64,000 bases of DNA from Arthrinium phaeospermum (lineage: Eukaryota > Ascomycota > Sordariomycetes > Amphisphaeriales > Apiosporaceae). The stretch is taken from NCBI GenBank assembly GCA_006503535.1, contig QYRS01000011.1, forward strand, positions 62,001 through 126,000, written 5' to 3'. This document shows positions 20,184 through 31,399 of the stretch, piece after piece; within the stretch, counting starts at the first letter, position 1, and the number at the start of each line of letters is the position of its first letter. The translations under genes and the position numbers were made by a program. The notes under the pieces were generated by a model. It had not been told where the DNA came from. It did not search any database and saw only the letters and a list, made by a program, of their open reading frames with translations.

Positions 20184-21227
20184 TTACCTCTTGATCATGC
20201 CCTCCAGGCACGACGTGTTGATTCCCTTCCAGGTTTTGTCGACAAGCTTGTCTTGCAACTCGATGAATGACTTCAGGATAGTCTTCATAGTAGCTCCTCC
20301 AACGTTGCAGCTTTTGGCGACAACCGTCCACTTGCGTGGCTCTCCCACCAGCCACGACGCCATGCAGATATAAGCGGCCGCCAGCGAGGTGGGCGAACGG
20401 CCGTCGAACGGCGTATTGAAGTCCTCTGCCCTTGAGGCGAGCTTGATGGCCATGGTCTCGACACGAAAGGCGTCGATGAAGTCCAATCTCGAGACGAACC
20501 GGGCCACGGGCTCTTTGACCCTTCCGAGTTTTGTGTCGGGCCTCGGGCCCTCTGGCTTGACAGGGCTCTTCGCCTCTTTGGGTGCCTTTTTCAGAAGTAG
20601 GCTCTCGACTTCCTTGAATATAGATGCAATGACCTTTTTGGGCTGGTTGGTCCACACATGAACCTCGCGAAAGGTGCGAGGCTGGTTGGCTTGCCGGCAC
20701 GCGAGGAACGCGATGGCGCCTAGCAGGGCCTCCTGTTTGGCCTTACCGCGGAACGCATTTTCCTTATGCGTCAGTTCATACAGCCTGGTCGCCTGGTCCT
20801 TAACCTGTTGACTTAGACCGTGAAGATCGCAGAATTCGTTGATTCTGGCATAGCCCCTCTGGATCGACGTGCGAGTTTTATTGGCATTTTTGCTTCGCTT
20901 GTCGGCCATAGCTAAGCTGCTCCTCTTGTTGTCACCGCCGATGAAAGTGGCGAGCTCTTCACCGGCGTGGCCTCCGACGCGTGAGGAATCTTTGTTGCCT
21001 CCCTCGTCGTCGTTGGCGAATGTGCGCCACTCTTGTCCTTGGTCGATAACCTGACCCAGCGCCATGCCGCATCCGGTGCATACCCAGTCACCGCTCTTGT
21101 ACTCTTCGATAACTTCGTACCCATCTTCAGCTGGGCACTCGGGGCATACAATGACATCTTCTATGACCTGAATTGGGCGGAGGGAGTGCTGCGATGAAGA
21201 TTCGGGGTTCTGCATGATGCAATCCAT
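20184..21227 (-). CDS. TFIIB-like general transcription factor, divergent intronless paralogue
   Basis: A single exon of 347 aa, near the usual TFIIB length. The N-terminal zinc ribbon has C28/C31 and C50/C53; it is followed by the B-reader/linker signature EWRTFANDDEGG and SRVGG, which in TFIIB lies along the polymerase II active site. Two cyclin repeats follow: about residues 115-205 (RGYARINEFCDLHGLSQQV, ACRQANQPRTFREV) and 240-335 (AIKLASRAEDFNTPFDGRSP, TSLAAAYICMASWLVGEPRK, then the helix-turn-helix VVAKSCNVGGATMK). All parts needed for TBP, DNA and polymerase contact are present, so it is probably functional. It deviates clearly from canonical fungal TFIIB in the first Cys knuckle spacing content and the C terminus, and has no intron, so I read it as a paralogue, possibly retro-duplicated. 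A TFIIIB Brf1 is excluded by its length and lack of the Brf tail. Confidence 0.85.
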   Translation of the reverse strand: MDCIMQNPESSSQHSLRPIQVIEDVIVCPECPAEDGYEVIEEYKSGDWVCTGCGMALGQVIDQGQEWRTFANDDEGGNKDSSRVGGHAGEELATFIGGDNKRSSLAMADKRSKNANKTRTSIQRGYARINEFCDLHGLSQQVKDQATRLYELTHKENAFRGKAKQEALLGAIAFLACRQANQPRTFREVHVWTNQPKKVIASIFKEVESLLLKKAPKEAKSPVKPEGPRPDTKLGRVKEPVARFVSRLDFIDAFRVETMAIKLASRAEDFNTPFDGRSPTSLAAAYICMASWLVGEPRKWTVVAKSCNVGGATMKTILKSFIELQDKLVDKTWKGINTSCLEGMIKR

Positions 21228-22586
21228 GATGCTGATTTTGTGTAGTTCCTCTTTCGGTGCTCTTTGACTAGTTGAATCAGACTGCTTCTATTGTTGAGGT
21301 GCTTGTAAGCGAAGCTCTCATAGACTTGCTCGTGCTGATCTTGACCGCTGTTTCTCAGGAGACCAAGCGTTGGTTCTCAAACGCGAGTCTTTGTCTGGGT
21401 CAGGCGGTGCGGCTGGATTGAACAATTGCTTTGTTTTGAACCAGCCACTTAAGTCTTGAACAAGAAATCCAGGGTTATATGAGCGTAGGCAGAAAAAGAT
21501 GTAGGATGTATTCGGCTGTTGTTCGTGGCGTGTGTAATCAGGATGGTCAATTTCTTTACAGGAGGAAGAACGGCCACTTCGGAACCGCAGTGTTTTTGTT
21601 TCCTTGGAGTATGGTGAGGTAGGTTAATCCCACAACCTCTTCAATGCAGATTGATTGACCTTTGAAGAAGAGTTTTATTTTGTGAAGAATGCTCGGGACT
21701 TCTCTGCCACGCGAGCCGGTTGATAGAGATGATGTTTTTGCAATGTGTTGTGTATATGTATACAAAGACTAGTTCGAGACGGGACAGAGGGAAAAAGGTC
21801 CCTTTATATATTTTGCTTGAGAAGACCCATCGGAGAAAGGGGGCGAGCAAGCGTGGGAAAATTCTTTTAAGCTTTTGTTGATCCATGGGATTTATAGAGA
21901 GAATGATTTGTTTTTGAGAGCGCTTCGAAGGTGATGAATCAACCGATTTTCGTTTCAGCTTATTATACCCAGGGTGTAACCTGAGTATTGCCGCATTTGT
22001 ATAAACCTTTTGTGTCGATCATGGTGGCCAACACTGTAGAGTCCAAGTCGAACAGATCAACGTGGTTGAATGAAAAACAGCCCAGACCTAAATTTCCAGA
22101 TCCTACTGTCTGGTAATCATCAAATAATGGAGAATGACAGTCTTCAGGGACTAGTCGTCTTTTGAAGGGGCTGGTAGGTTGTGCCACCAAGGATGTATGT
22201 GGTCGACCGAGGGACAGGCTGTGAATTTGAACCGCGAGGCCTCCCCTCGAATCGGTGGGCGTGTATGGTGCGCGTATAGCGGGATGACTCGAATCAAGCA
22301 GAAGAAGAGATACGGAATGAAAGCAGCCTTTTATATGCAGACCTCTGAGTCACCACCACCGGATAGAGTTAAGAGAGCGAATGTTTCGCAATTGTCGTTG
22401 TGGGGGAGGATGTGGTCAAGCTTTTATTGATCCATGGGGCTCGAGAGCATTAAGATTCGACATTTTCAAGAGTAATCTGCTCTCTCTGAGAGTTATGGAA
22501 TTTTGCTGGGCCGACTTGGTGACCAATTGAGCTCAAGAGAGAAAAGGGGAAAAAGAGGAAACACTTGAGGAAACACTTGAAAAGGA
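21228..22586. other. Intergenic region with a diverged direct duplication
   Basis: Two blocks, about 21715-21889 and 22255-22438, share scattered similarity ending in an almost exact AGCTTTTRTTGATCCATGGG at 21870-21889 and 22419-22438. No coding capacity recognised. Confidence 0.5.
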
Positions 22587-23642
22587 TCAAACCAACTTGC
22601 AGCTCATTACAACCTCGGCAATGGCCTCATCGAGTTTGATCAACGGCCTGCCACAATGCTTCTGGATCAACTCGCGGAACCGCTGGTTCGGGACCGTGAT
22701 ATCGCTGCGAGGCATAGCCTCGGCGCAACTCTTTGGCGGCTGCCAGGCAGAATCAACCTTCACGATGGCCCGGGCGACGTCCCACGCGGACCAGGTGCCT
22801 TCGATGGCGAAGATGCGCTCTCCGCTGACCTCGCTGGCCGCCAGCGAGATGACGTGCAGCGGTGCCACATCACGCAGGGCGACGCATGTGCTCGGCGGGT
22901 TTGTAAAAACATGGAATATGCTTGTAGGCTCGTACCGGCCCCGGAAGAACTCGACCATCCAGGTATAGGTTGTGTAGAGCCCGGGCCGCGGGTTTACCGG
23001 CGTGCCGTTTACCCAATCAGGCAGAATGGTGTTGAAGGCGTACCCGGGCTTTCCGGTTCGGTAGAAGTCCCAGGCCGCCTTCTCGCCTTCCACTTTGCTT
23101 GCCTGGTACGACAGGCTCGGCAGGTCCGGGTCTGTCACGGGAGTGGCAAGAGCTCTGTCGGCTGCGTCGTGCAGGAACATGTCGGACGTCACCCGGAGGC
23201 GCTCACCAGCCGGCGGCGGGTTGAAGGCGGCGACGCGCGAGGAAGTCAGGGTGAAGGCCTTCACGGACGGCACCTTGGCGGCTTCGCGCATGAGGCCGAC
23301 GGTGGCGGCGACGGTCCCATCGATGGTCTCTCTGGGGGCCGGGTAGAAGGATGCATCGCTGGCGATGTGGAGGACGCCACAAACCCCCTGCAGGTGCGGC
23401 GAGTATGCTTCGGGTTTTGTCATGTCCTCAACTCGGCAGACCTCGAACTTGCCCTCCCCGAAGTCATTGTCGAACTTTGCCTTCAAGTCCAACAACTTGG
23501 AGGGGTCTCGAGTGATGCCGCGTACGTGAAACCCCGACTCCAAGGCCTCTTTTGCGGTGGCCGACCCGAGCAGGCCTGAGACGCCGGTGATGAGTATGAT
23601 GTCACCCTCACTCAGACGGTCAAAGGAGGGCGGAGGCTCCAT
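22587..23642 (-). CDS. NAD(P)-dependent aldehyde reductase / extended SDR (CCR-like)
   Basis: One exon, 351 aa. The extended-SDR cofactor motif TGVSGLLG (G20, G23, G26) lies after a short leader; Arg at the end of strand 2 (GITRDPSKL) favours NADPH. The catalytic triad is Ser134/Ser135 (LTSSRVAAF), Tyr179 and Lys183 (SYQASKVEGEKAAW). Similarity of layout is to fungal aldehyde reductases, dihydroflavonol-4-reductase-like and cinnamoyl-CoA-reductase-like enzymes, which reduce aldehydes or ketones of secondary metabolites. The later NTILPDWVNGTPVNPRPG and the substrate-loop FRGRYEPTSIFHVFTNPP are characteristic of that fungal subgroup. Substrate unknown; the protein is cytosolic by sequence. The gene faces no partner enzyme nearby, so it may be a lone detoxification reductase. 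Confidence 0.88.
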   Translation of the reverse strand: MEPPPSFDRLSEGDIILITGVSGLLGSATAKEALESGFHVRGITRDPSKLLDLKAKFDNDFGEGKFEVCRVEDMTKPEAYSPHLQGVCGVLHIASDASFYPAPRETIDGTVAATVGLMREAAKVPSVKAFTLTSSRVAAFNPPPAGERLRVTSDMFLHDAADRALATPVTDPDLPSLSYQASKVEGEKAAWDFYRTGKPGYAFNTILPDWVNGTPVNPRPGLYTTYTWMVEFFRGRYEPTSIFHVFTNPPSTCVALRDVAPLHVISLAASEVSGERIFAIEGTWSAWDVARAIVKVDSAWQPPKSCAEAMPRSDITVPNQRFRELIQKHCGRPLIKLDEAIAEVVMSCKLV

Positions 23643-24428
23643 CTTGTCGGCGCAAGTTACTGGGGCAGGGTCGGATCTCAGATATACAGACTATGTAGCT
23701 AGCATAAGTGAATACGATACGGAGACTGAGATCTGAAGGTCGAGGGGTCTGGAAGTGCTCGTGCTGGCTGACACCATGTGAGATGCCAAGGGAGAGGGAG
23801 AGGGGGGTGGAGGCAACATCCTTGCCCTTGCCCATGCCCCTGTCGATTGGGGTATATTTCCTTACTAGCTTAATGCTGCCAATCCTGCGCCGTACACGAT
23901 CGGCAAAGGGAACAACAGCAATGGTGCATGCATAGTAGTATCGCAACCGGTACTAGAATTCTTAGTTGTCTTCCAGGCTTAAATGTTTTGATCGGCATCT
24001 TTCGTCCACAGAAAGCAACGACAGGTACGAGTAGCGCCAACTCCGGGCTGAGCCTTGGTGGGATCATCCCCACTGCAGAGCCCGCCTGCTGGTCAGTGCA
24101 ACGCTGAGTCCACCAATCATGACGAAAGATATCGACGAACTTATACGAAAGCTGCATGCCAAGATGCCTAGGACAAGCTGCTGGGAGTCCCAGTCGAGAT
24201 GATCCAACTAAAAGCTCAGCTACCGCCAAACAGCATCCCACGACGGGACGGCTTGACGGGTTGGCTTTTTACGGTGGATCGGGCACTCGGTCTGGCAGCG
24301 GGCAATTGTGGGAAAACGTGGTCGTGATTTTCTCTTCAAGTACTTGTACTGCTGACTGCACGGCGAGCGACCTACTTTTCTCCTCTGTTCTTTCCTACCT
24401 TATCTTCTCGCCCACTTCGACGTCCGTC
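23643..24428. other. Divergent intergenic region
   Basis: Promoter space of the reductase (-) and the surface protein (+). A pyrimidine-rich tract at 24370-24420 precedes the latter's ATG. Nothing else seen. Confidence 0.55.
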
Positions 24429-25304
24429 ATGCAGCTCCTTTCTCTTTTGGTGTCGTTGGCACTGTCGCTCCTACCGCTGGCAAAAGCTGAGGGGGCCTTC
24501 ATCAACCCCAGCGGCCAGGATGGGAAGACGACCACCTACCGCACCGGCGAAAAAGTCGACGTGGAATGGGGCGGCACAGCTGATTATTCCCTCTTGTCGC
24601 TCGGGTATTACTCGAGCAGCAATGTCACGGTGAAATGGCTGATTTGTACGTTGTGATGCCCTGTCGCCGAGTATCGTTTTCTTCCACCATGGAGGCCTGC
24701 TAATCCTGAATCCTGCTCATATGCAGCAAACTCGCCTAATTACCCGACAAGCTATACCTGGACGCCAAGACCAGCCATGGACGGCTTTAGCAGCTGGGAA
24801 CAAGACCAGTTCTACCTCTACATTGTCAACGGCACCAACTTTGGCGCTCCCTTCCAGTCCCCATCTTTCTACATCCGGAAACAAGCCACGACCACGTCTG
24901 CTTCGACCACTGCCAGTCCCACAGTTTCCCAAACTCAAGCCCCGACTCCGAGCACACCAGCGCCTGCCACACCCGATCCGGCCAACAGCGACGCCGAGGG
25001 ACTGAGCACCGGCGCCAAAGCTGGCATCGGCGCTGGTATCGGCGGAGGCGCACTCTTGATCATCGCTCTATCAGCCTTCTATTTCCTGCGGCGCCGTAGA
25101 AGCTCGCCACCAGCCGGAGTGTATGAGAAGCCCGCTTACCAAGAGACCGGTGACGCTGCGCAACTTGCCCATCAACGTGGCCATGGAAAGGTTCAGGTCG
25201 AGCCAACGACAACCCCAGTTGAGGCACCATCCACCACACAAGATGGCGGGAAACCTACGGCAGAGCTCGACACGCAACCTGGAGAGCGCTTCGAGCTTGC
25301 ATGA
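24429..25304 (+). CDS. Single-pass type I surface protein with Ser/Thr stalk
   Basis: Exons 24429..24645 and 24727..25304 give 264 aa; the intron (GTACGT donor, ATATGCAG acceptor) lies in the ectodomain. Residues 1-20 are a signal peptide (MQLLSLLVSLALSLLPLAKA). The ectodomain, about residues 21-130, is small and beta-rich-looking with aromatic residues (TGEKVDVEWGG, SYTWTPRPAMDGFSSWEQDQF) resembling the fungal Ig-like/cell-wall integrity ectodomains. A Thr/Ser/Pro stalk follows (TTTSASTTASPTVSQTQAPT), then a Gly-rich transmembrane helix (AGIGAGIGGGALLIIALSAF) stopped by RRRRS, and a cytosolic tail with Pro/Tyr motifs (GVYEKPAYQE). This architecture is common in fungal wall sensors of the Wsc/Mid2 type and in many orphan proteins; no WSC Cys domain is present. 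Role as a wall or stress sensor is inference. Confidence 0.82.
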
Positions 25305-26809
25305 TGAAGTGAGATCATTTATCTGCAAGTTCATAACTGAGCCGGCGCCAAGCGAAACCCATCCACCATCTCCTCGATGATACCTCTTAAGCTCCGCCCT
25401 AACCCGCCATGTTACTTATTTAATTAAGCGCCCTGGCTACCGCTATACCGCACCCAATCCACAAATAGACATGCCAGCTCATGACTTCCCTTCATCACAT
25501 GCCCAAGAAACAAGCTTTCCAAATCTCCGTCTCAGCCTTATGACTCGTGCTTTATCATCATCCCTCGATGAACTGTTCACATCAACTTCTTTAGCGTCAT
25601 GTTGCAGATCATATGGATTTTGCACGTAGATCACTATATCCATATGGGTGGATCTGCTTTTTGGTACATATACTCAAGGGGAACTGCCTCCGCCACCAGT
25701 GTGGTGGTATGTGGGATGGTGTGGCTAACCTCGTTGTCCCGTAGATGAATAGTACCGCCCTGGCTCGACTTCTTCGTCGTGATTGCTTTTAGCCCCGAAC
25801 CCCAGATGGCCTTGAGTGGTGGGAGGCACTCCACCATTACCGTACTCGCGGCTTCAACTAGTCGGCCCTTAGACTGACAATCCCATTATGTCTATCTACT
25901 TGTTTGCCCTTGAGGATCTGCGATCTCCGGACGCAAGCGATAGAGATGACGGATACTAATCTGAAGCTTGAGAAGAAGCATGAGCGGCAGTATACCATAT
26001 TCAGCAAGTTGGATGCAATATCGAGGGATGCGGAGAATGGAACGCTGAATTCGATGTTGGGTCGTTCCCTGAGTGAAGTACATCATCCTGGATCCGAGCA
26101 AGATCGATCACCTCCTTTTACTGCAGAGTCTGCGTACCAATAGATACATTGCTTACCGGCGCAGAAATGATTGGAGGGAGGTCGAGGGGCCTATTACACC
26201 AATGCTGTAAAGAAACCACTGCATACTGTAAATACCGGAGGGCAGCGATAGGCTGCACAAAACTCGAGAAGAGGACGAGAAAACTCTTCCTGATCAAAGC
26301 ACGCCTAAATTCTCTTCTGATTAAGACGCCACAGAAAGCAGAGCATATCCCGTTTGGGTGAAAGAACCTACAACCTAGGAGGTAAATACCCATGTGTATG
26401 GTTGTTTGGTCAGCTTGTTGGCTGTAAACCAGGTTCGGCCCCTTTACGCTTTATCCCATGTTGTAGTCACAAATGTCGAGAGTGTACCATTTTTTGGCAG
26501 TATGGTAAGTTCCCATGTACCTCACTCGACACTGACTCCTTTCTCTTGTCTGCCAGATTCAGGAGACTGACGACCCATAGGACATGTATCTGTGATATGG
26601 TTGTAGTAAATCAACGAATATTCTACTTTCTTGCTTTTGTTAAAACTCATGCCAGTGTTGACTGTTCTGTGACGTAGACTGCTTTCAAGATAATGTAAGC
26701 AAGGGGCAATAAAGGGGGGGACTGTTCGCATTGCCAGTGATACTTCTCAAGTCTATATGCCCTATGCAAACCATTAGATATTATTATTTACTATACATGG
26801 GAAGTGGTA
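25305..26809. other. Gene-poor intergenic region
   Basis: Convergent space between the surface protein (+) and the seven-helix protein (-). AT-richer than its surroundings, with short random frames only. No TE signature or RNA gene recognised. Confidence 0.5.
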
Positions 26810-28529
26810 TTACGCATGGGTATCTGTGTGCGCTGCCGCATCGCCATTTGGTACTGAACAATAACACGGGTCTCCTTTCTCCTCTTCGCCTTCTTCTTCA
26901 TCATGCTCCGCTTCCTCCCGTAGGTTTCCCAAGCCCTCGGCACACATGACGTTCTGTTTCCCCCGAGGGGATTTGGATTTATCGTTGCGCCTTACAAAGT
27001 CATCAGTGTTCTCCATCCCGTACACTGTGTGTTGCTCCATGGTTAGCATATTAAAAGTCTTTCCCGTCAGCTGGACTTGAGCCCGCAACTTACGGATGTC
27101 GTCGATGGATAGATCTGTAGGCCGGGCACCCGAGACCGAGGCTGGGGGCGGGGCCCATGCGTGACCCGGGTGCGGCAAGACGTCTGGGTCGTCGGATTCT
27201 TGCTGGTGGGCTGGCACGGTGATAAGTCTGGAAGTCAAGCCCTGCGGTCCCGTCGAGGTTCCAAGCGACTTGGCCGAGGCGGAAGAGTCCCTGGTCGAAG
27301 TGATCCAGAAGATGACCAAGGCGTTGACGAGAACTAAAAGCACAATGGGGCGTGAGTGTCTGGTTTCGATGTGCGTACCTATGCAACATACTGTCGGTCT
27401 TGCAACAGATAAGACATAGCCATGCCGGCTCGCCGTCGAGAACCAGCAAAGCAATCAGGTTCCTAGGGCAGATAGATGAGCGTCCGCAACGTACTAAACA
27501 CGCCATCAAGATGACATACGACCCGCTGCTGGTCAGGGTCACGCACGACCCGATCAGACTTTTCGTGGCCAACCTTCTCAGACTCGCGCTGGCAGGGTGT
27601 GCCATCATTGCCTGGGTTCCTAACGACAATGTCCTGCCGCCCCTGAGCTCGAACTCGACATTCCACGTCTTTTTCATAAGGGGTATGATGAAGAGGACAC
27701 TGAGATATATCTGCGAAAGGGTCTCATCAGCAAACCTCCCCGTCATCAACTGAGCGAGTGTGGTCAACGCTTACGCTCACAAAGACATCGAAGGCGACGG
27801 GGATGACCAAGGCTCGCTGTTCTATCCCGATAATGCAGGCGCCATCCTCGACATGACTGAAGCGACTGCCGACGCGATTAGTACCACCGCTTGCCGGTCC
27901 CCTGGCCAAGACGTAACGTACTAGACGAAAAATACGGCCATGAAGGCGCCGAAAATGACTTGATATCACCAATCAGCAAAACAGTAGTGGCCCCCACGGT
28001 AGCACGGGTTCTGCCATACGTATTGCTCCGAAATTGTTCACGATGTAGAACTTGGACCGCAACCGAGGAGTGGCGCAGCCTCGGACGATGTGCTTTCCGT
28101 CGATCGGTCAGTGCTGGCACTAGGGAAGAGAAAAAGAACAAAAAAAAGAAAAGAAACAACGCAAAAAATGAGTTGGGGACATGGACTAACCACGCGGTCC
28201 GAAAAGAAAAGGTATATCAACTGTCGCGTCGTCATCAGTCGGTTCTGTCGCAAAGGGTGATAAGGCCCCTCACGGAGCAGTTAGGTGCTCTTCTTACCAG
28301 CTGCATTTTGGCATATGTCAGTGGTTTTGTGTCCCGCGGGCTGTCAATGCAGGAAATGGAAAATACACACCTTGCCAGTCAGATAGCCACAGATGCATAG
28401 CAGAGTGGCAGCTGCGCACCAGTGGCTGTCGTTTTTCGGATCGAAGGCATATTGTAGGATCACCGATCCCAAAATAAACGAGAATGAGTCGACGTATATG
28501 AAGAGGAGGTCTATCGACGACGGAAGCAT
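26810..28529 (-). CDS. Fungal seven-helix integral membrane protein, seven exons
   Basis: Exons 28529..28371, 28220..28191, 28092..28020, 27958..27922, 27865..27775, 27710..27392 and 27333..26810 join to 410 aa. All phases close. The second exon is a 30-base microexon (LIYLFFSDRV). The start is the ATG of MLPSSIDLLFIYVD, but homologues known to me from filamentous fungi usually carry one more upstream helix ending in a TRALRLTPLxYxxW-like motif; that piece is present at 28667..28929 and cannot be joined in frame. Further landmarks are HIVRG...RLRSKFYIVNNF, DGACIIGIEQRALVIPVAFD, IYLSVLFIIPLM, and LVLDGEPAWLCLICCKTDI, all typical of this uncharacterised fungal membrane family, and a long acidic cytosolic tail (EEEGEEEK). 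Function unknown. About six helices remain in the model. It could be partly degenerate, or the assembly could hold an indel at the first junction. Confidence 0.65.
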
Positions 28530-28666
28530 GTCGGGACGCTGTCAGCCAGGTTCCAAGACCGCAGCCAAATTCGGCTCCATGGCCTGCGAGGTGAATCGGA
28601 AAAAGAAGAAGAGAGAGAGGCTTACTTACACCAGCCATGAGGGGGAAGCAGCCGCCAGCTCCTCAC

Positions 28667-28929
28667 CTGAACCAGTCGGAATACTGCAGCGGTGTCAGTC
28701 GGAGAGCGCGAGTTGCGACGGAGGGAGAGAGCGCACAGAAGAAGGCGGCGCATGCGCTGCTTGCTAGTAGGGCGACGACGATGCCGCTAATCCGGGCCAC
28801 GAGGGGTTCGTCCCCGTGCCAGAGCTGCGAGTTGGGTCGGCGTTGGGCGGCAACTCCCGCCGCCGCCGCCGCTGCGTGTACGGATGCACACAGCCAGAAA
28901 CAGGGCAGGAGTACATGGTTGCGATGCAT
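28667..28929 (-). other. Orphan first-helix exon of the seven-helix membrane gene
   Basis: An open segment starting MHRNHV and ending ALRLTPLQYSDWF-AG|GTGAGG, a good donor. It encodes a hydrophobic helix (ISGIVVALLASSACAAFF) and the motif that normally precedes the DMLPSSIDLLF segment of the adjacent gene. The splice leaves two bases of a codon, while the only acceptor compatible with the next exon (GCTGACAG at 28539) demands phase 0, so the frames do not meet. Confidence 0.5.
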
Positions 28930-31399
28930 TTGGTGGTTGGCAAGAGGCCATCACCTGACATTCGAAGGACAAACCGGGGGCGGGTTGAGGTTTCTCACGA
29001 CACAATATTGGAAAGGAGAAAGATGGGCGATGGGGGAACCGACAACGTTTGGTTCGCTTCGACGGCACTGCAGGATGCTTGTCATGGGCCTGCATTTCGT
29101 TTGATTGATCGGCGAGAAGGTGAAGTGGTTTGCTGGCCTACAGCCTCTGCCTCCTCAGCGGCTCAGCCCCTGATTTGAATTCGCCGTGTCAACCTTATCT
29201 CCGCTTTGGACTCTGGACTGCCGCACGCACCACTGTATTCTTTCCTTCCATACCCTTCAGACTTACAGGCTGTGGGAGCAGTCGAGTTGCACATTTGCAA
29301 AGTTGGCGTCAGCCGTCCAGAAGGGTTTCAGCCAGCGCACGTCGCGACTTCCACGGACGGCAACACACCCCGATCTCAGCAACAAACCAAACGCCACCCA
29401 GCCCTTCTGGCTGTAAGGACACTTGGACAGCATTTGCCGTGATTGGGGTTTGTCTGATCTACTCAGTCAGCCAAAGCTACGGCCATATCCGAAACACCAC
29501 GCAGAAACCGTTCTGGTCAGCCATCGGCGCCTAACCCTGTAGCACACGACTCATGCTGCATATCGAGCTCGTAACCTTGCCCGCACGTGGTTCTCCTCGC
29601 CCCGGCTTCCGGCTACGAGGTATGTATGTAATCTGGTCTATTGCACAGCCGTTGTCTTCTGTCTCCTTCTCCCCACTAGATGGCGGCAGGGGTATCAACC
29701 CACTGATAACAAAGCAACATACACTGTAATAGTAGTATCTTGATGTATGCACAAGATGTTTACCCACAGATAGGATACAGCCCGAGGCGTTCGTCTACAG
29801 CTTCACGCCAAACATAAGCTGAGCGTCGCATATCTAATGACGAACATCGATCGGCCCGAATGATTTCCATGCCAATGGAGAAGGGCAAGTCAGTTGGCGA
29901 ATTACACCGGCACGTGTCGATATGATCAGCCCCGCATGTCCGGACCCGATCCGGACACGAGGCTGTAAATGGATGGGTCATGATCGGAGGCGGCGACGCT
30001 CGCCTTCGTGTCACCGAGTCAGTGGGGCGCGGCTCCTCGAGGATGACCTCACCCTTGTCACGGCATGCCAAGTTTCGCTTGCAATGGTGCGGGCATTCCT
30101 CACCACTCTCCGACCAAAAAACCCAGACGACTCATGTTGAAGGTCACTTTCCAGGCCATCGGTGAAACTCGGTGAAACGGTTCCTTGCCCTGTGGCTTAC
30201 TCGAGCTCGTCCCGGCTTCGGGGTTCCTCTGAATGTGCAAGCCCCCGTCGGGGCCGCTATTGCGATAACGGACGTGACGTAGTCAAAACCCAAGTCCAGT
30301 ACTGCGTTTTGCCATCATCCGATGTCTGCAAGATGTACTACTACAGTAATAGATTCCGTAGCCTTGAGTGTCCTAGCTGAATTTCATCTAATGTGATGGA
30401 ATGTCGTTAGGGCTTCGGTGGAAAAACATGCATACAAGCTAACTCTATTTCGCTTTTCCGACCTCAGGGCACAACACTTACCCTTATAGAGACAATAGAC
30501 CAATGCTGAAAGAACATTATTCCCCCCATTCGCTCGGAGCCTGGAAAAGAAGCGGCGAACTGGGGCCATGACTTCATTACAGCGGCTGCGACGGGAGCTA
30601 GCATGACGGTACGCGAGCTAAGGCGGGCAACCCCGGACTGTACAGTACTGTAGTTGGTAGAAGCCGGCCAATGGAGAAGAGAATAAACCCCGACTTGGAC
30701 CCTTCCACCCTTCGGCTCAGCCTTAGCCGCATGCACGCAGGCGCTCTTAGGCCAGAATATACTACTACAACACACATACAAGTATGTACTACCATGTCGG
30801 ATTACAGTGCTGCGTAGGCAGTAAAACTAATCCAGTACCTAGTTTTGTCCATCACAGGGCCGTAACACCTATCGTCTCCCCCATCTAGCCACCATCTTGC
30901 TGGCTTGTTGCACGCACGCACGTGCTTATCCTGCGCACCATCTCCCGCCGTCGGAACGGACCTCTGAGGCCTGAAGCGGGGCAACCGGCGCGGAACCGCC
31001 CAACACTTAAACACTGGCCCCACGTTACCGCATCACACAAAACTTGCCTGCCGGTTGACAAACTGGTTTGAGGGCGAAGAAAAGAGAAATGCCGTACACG
31101 ATACAGGTGAGGGTTTGAATAGTTTATTACATTAGCGCTGCCCAGATCGCAAGTCCTTCCCATACCTGATGATCCAGAGCATGTCCCGATTTCCACCATG
31201 TCCCAGTCTTTCCTCTAAAGCAGTTCTTTGCTAACAGGATATCATCGGCACGCCTCTCTCTTGGGTCGTGCCGGAAAACAAAACCATAACCGATTCTAAC
31301 ATTCATCAATCCAGCGATCCGTCCCTTGGCGCCGATAGCGTTGCGCCATCTTCTCTTCTCTTCTATTCTCCAACCCCTCCCCTTCAGGCCTTCCCCCTC
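28930..31399. other. Long gene-poor region (2.5 kb)
   Basis: No convincing gene on either strand. Contains GTCCGGA-n5-TCCGGAC at 29938-29956, which includes a CGG-n7-CCG inverted pair of the kind bound by Zn2Cys6 regulators, and otherwise unremarkable sequence. The last part is the 3' flank of the small membrane protein. Confidence 0.5.

Noticed and set aside
27463..27492. Possible 32-base intron (GTACGT...CCTAG) in the seven-helix gene
   Set aside because: Too short for a fungal intron and already in frame when read through.
29938..29956. GTCCGGA-n5-TCCGGAC inverted repeat (CGG-n7-CCG)
   Set aside because: Could bind a Zn2Cys6 factor but lies more than 1 kb from any start codon and is short enough to be chance.
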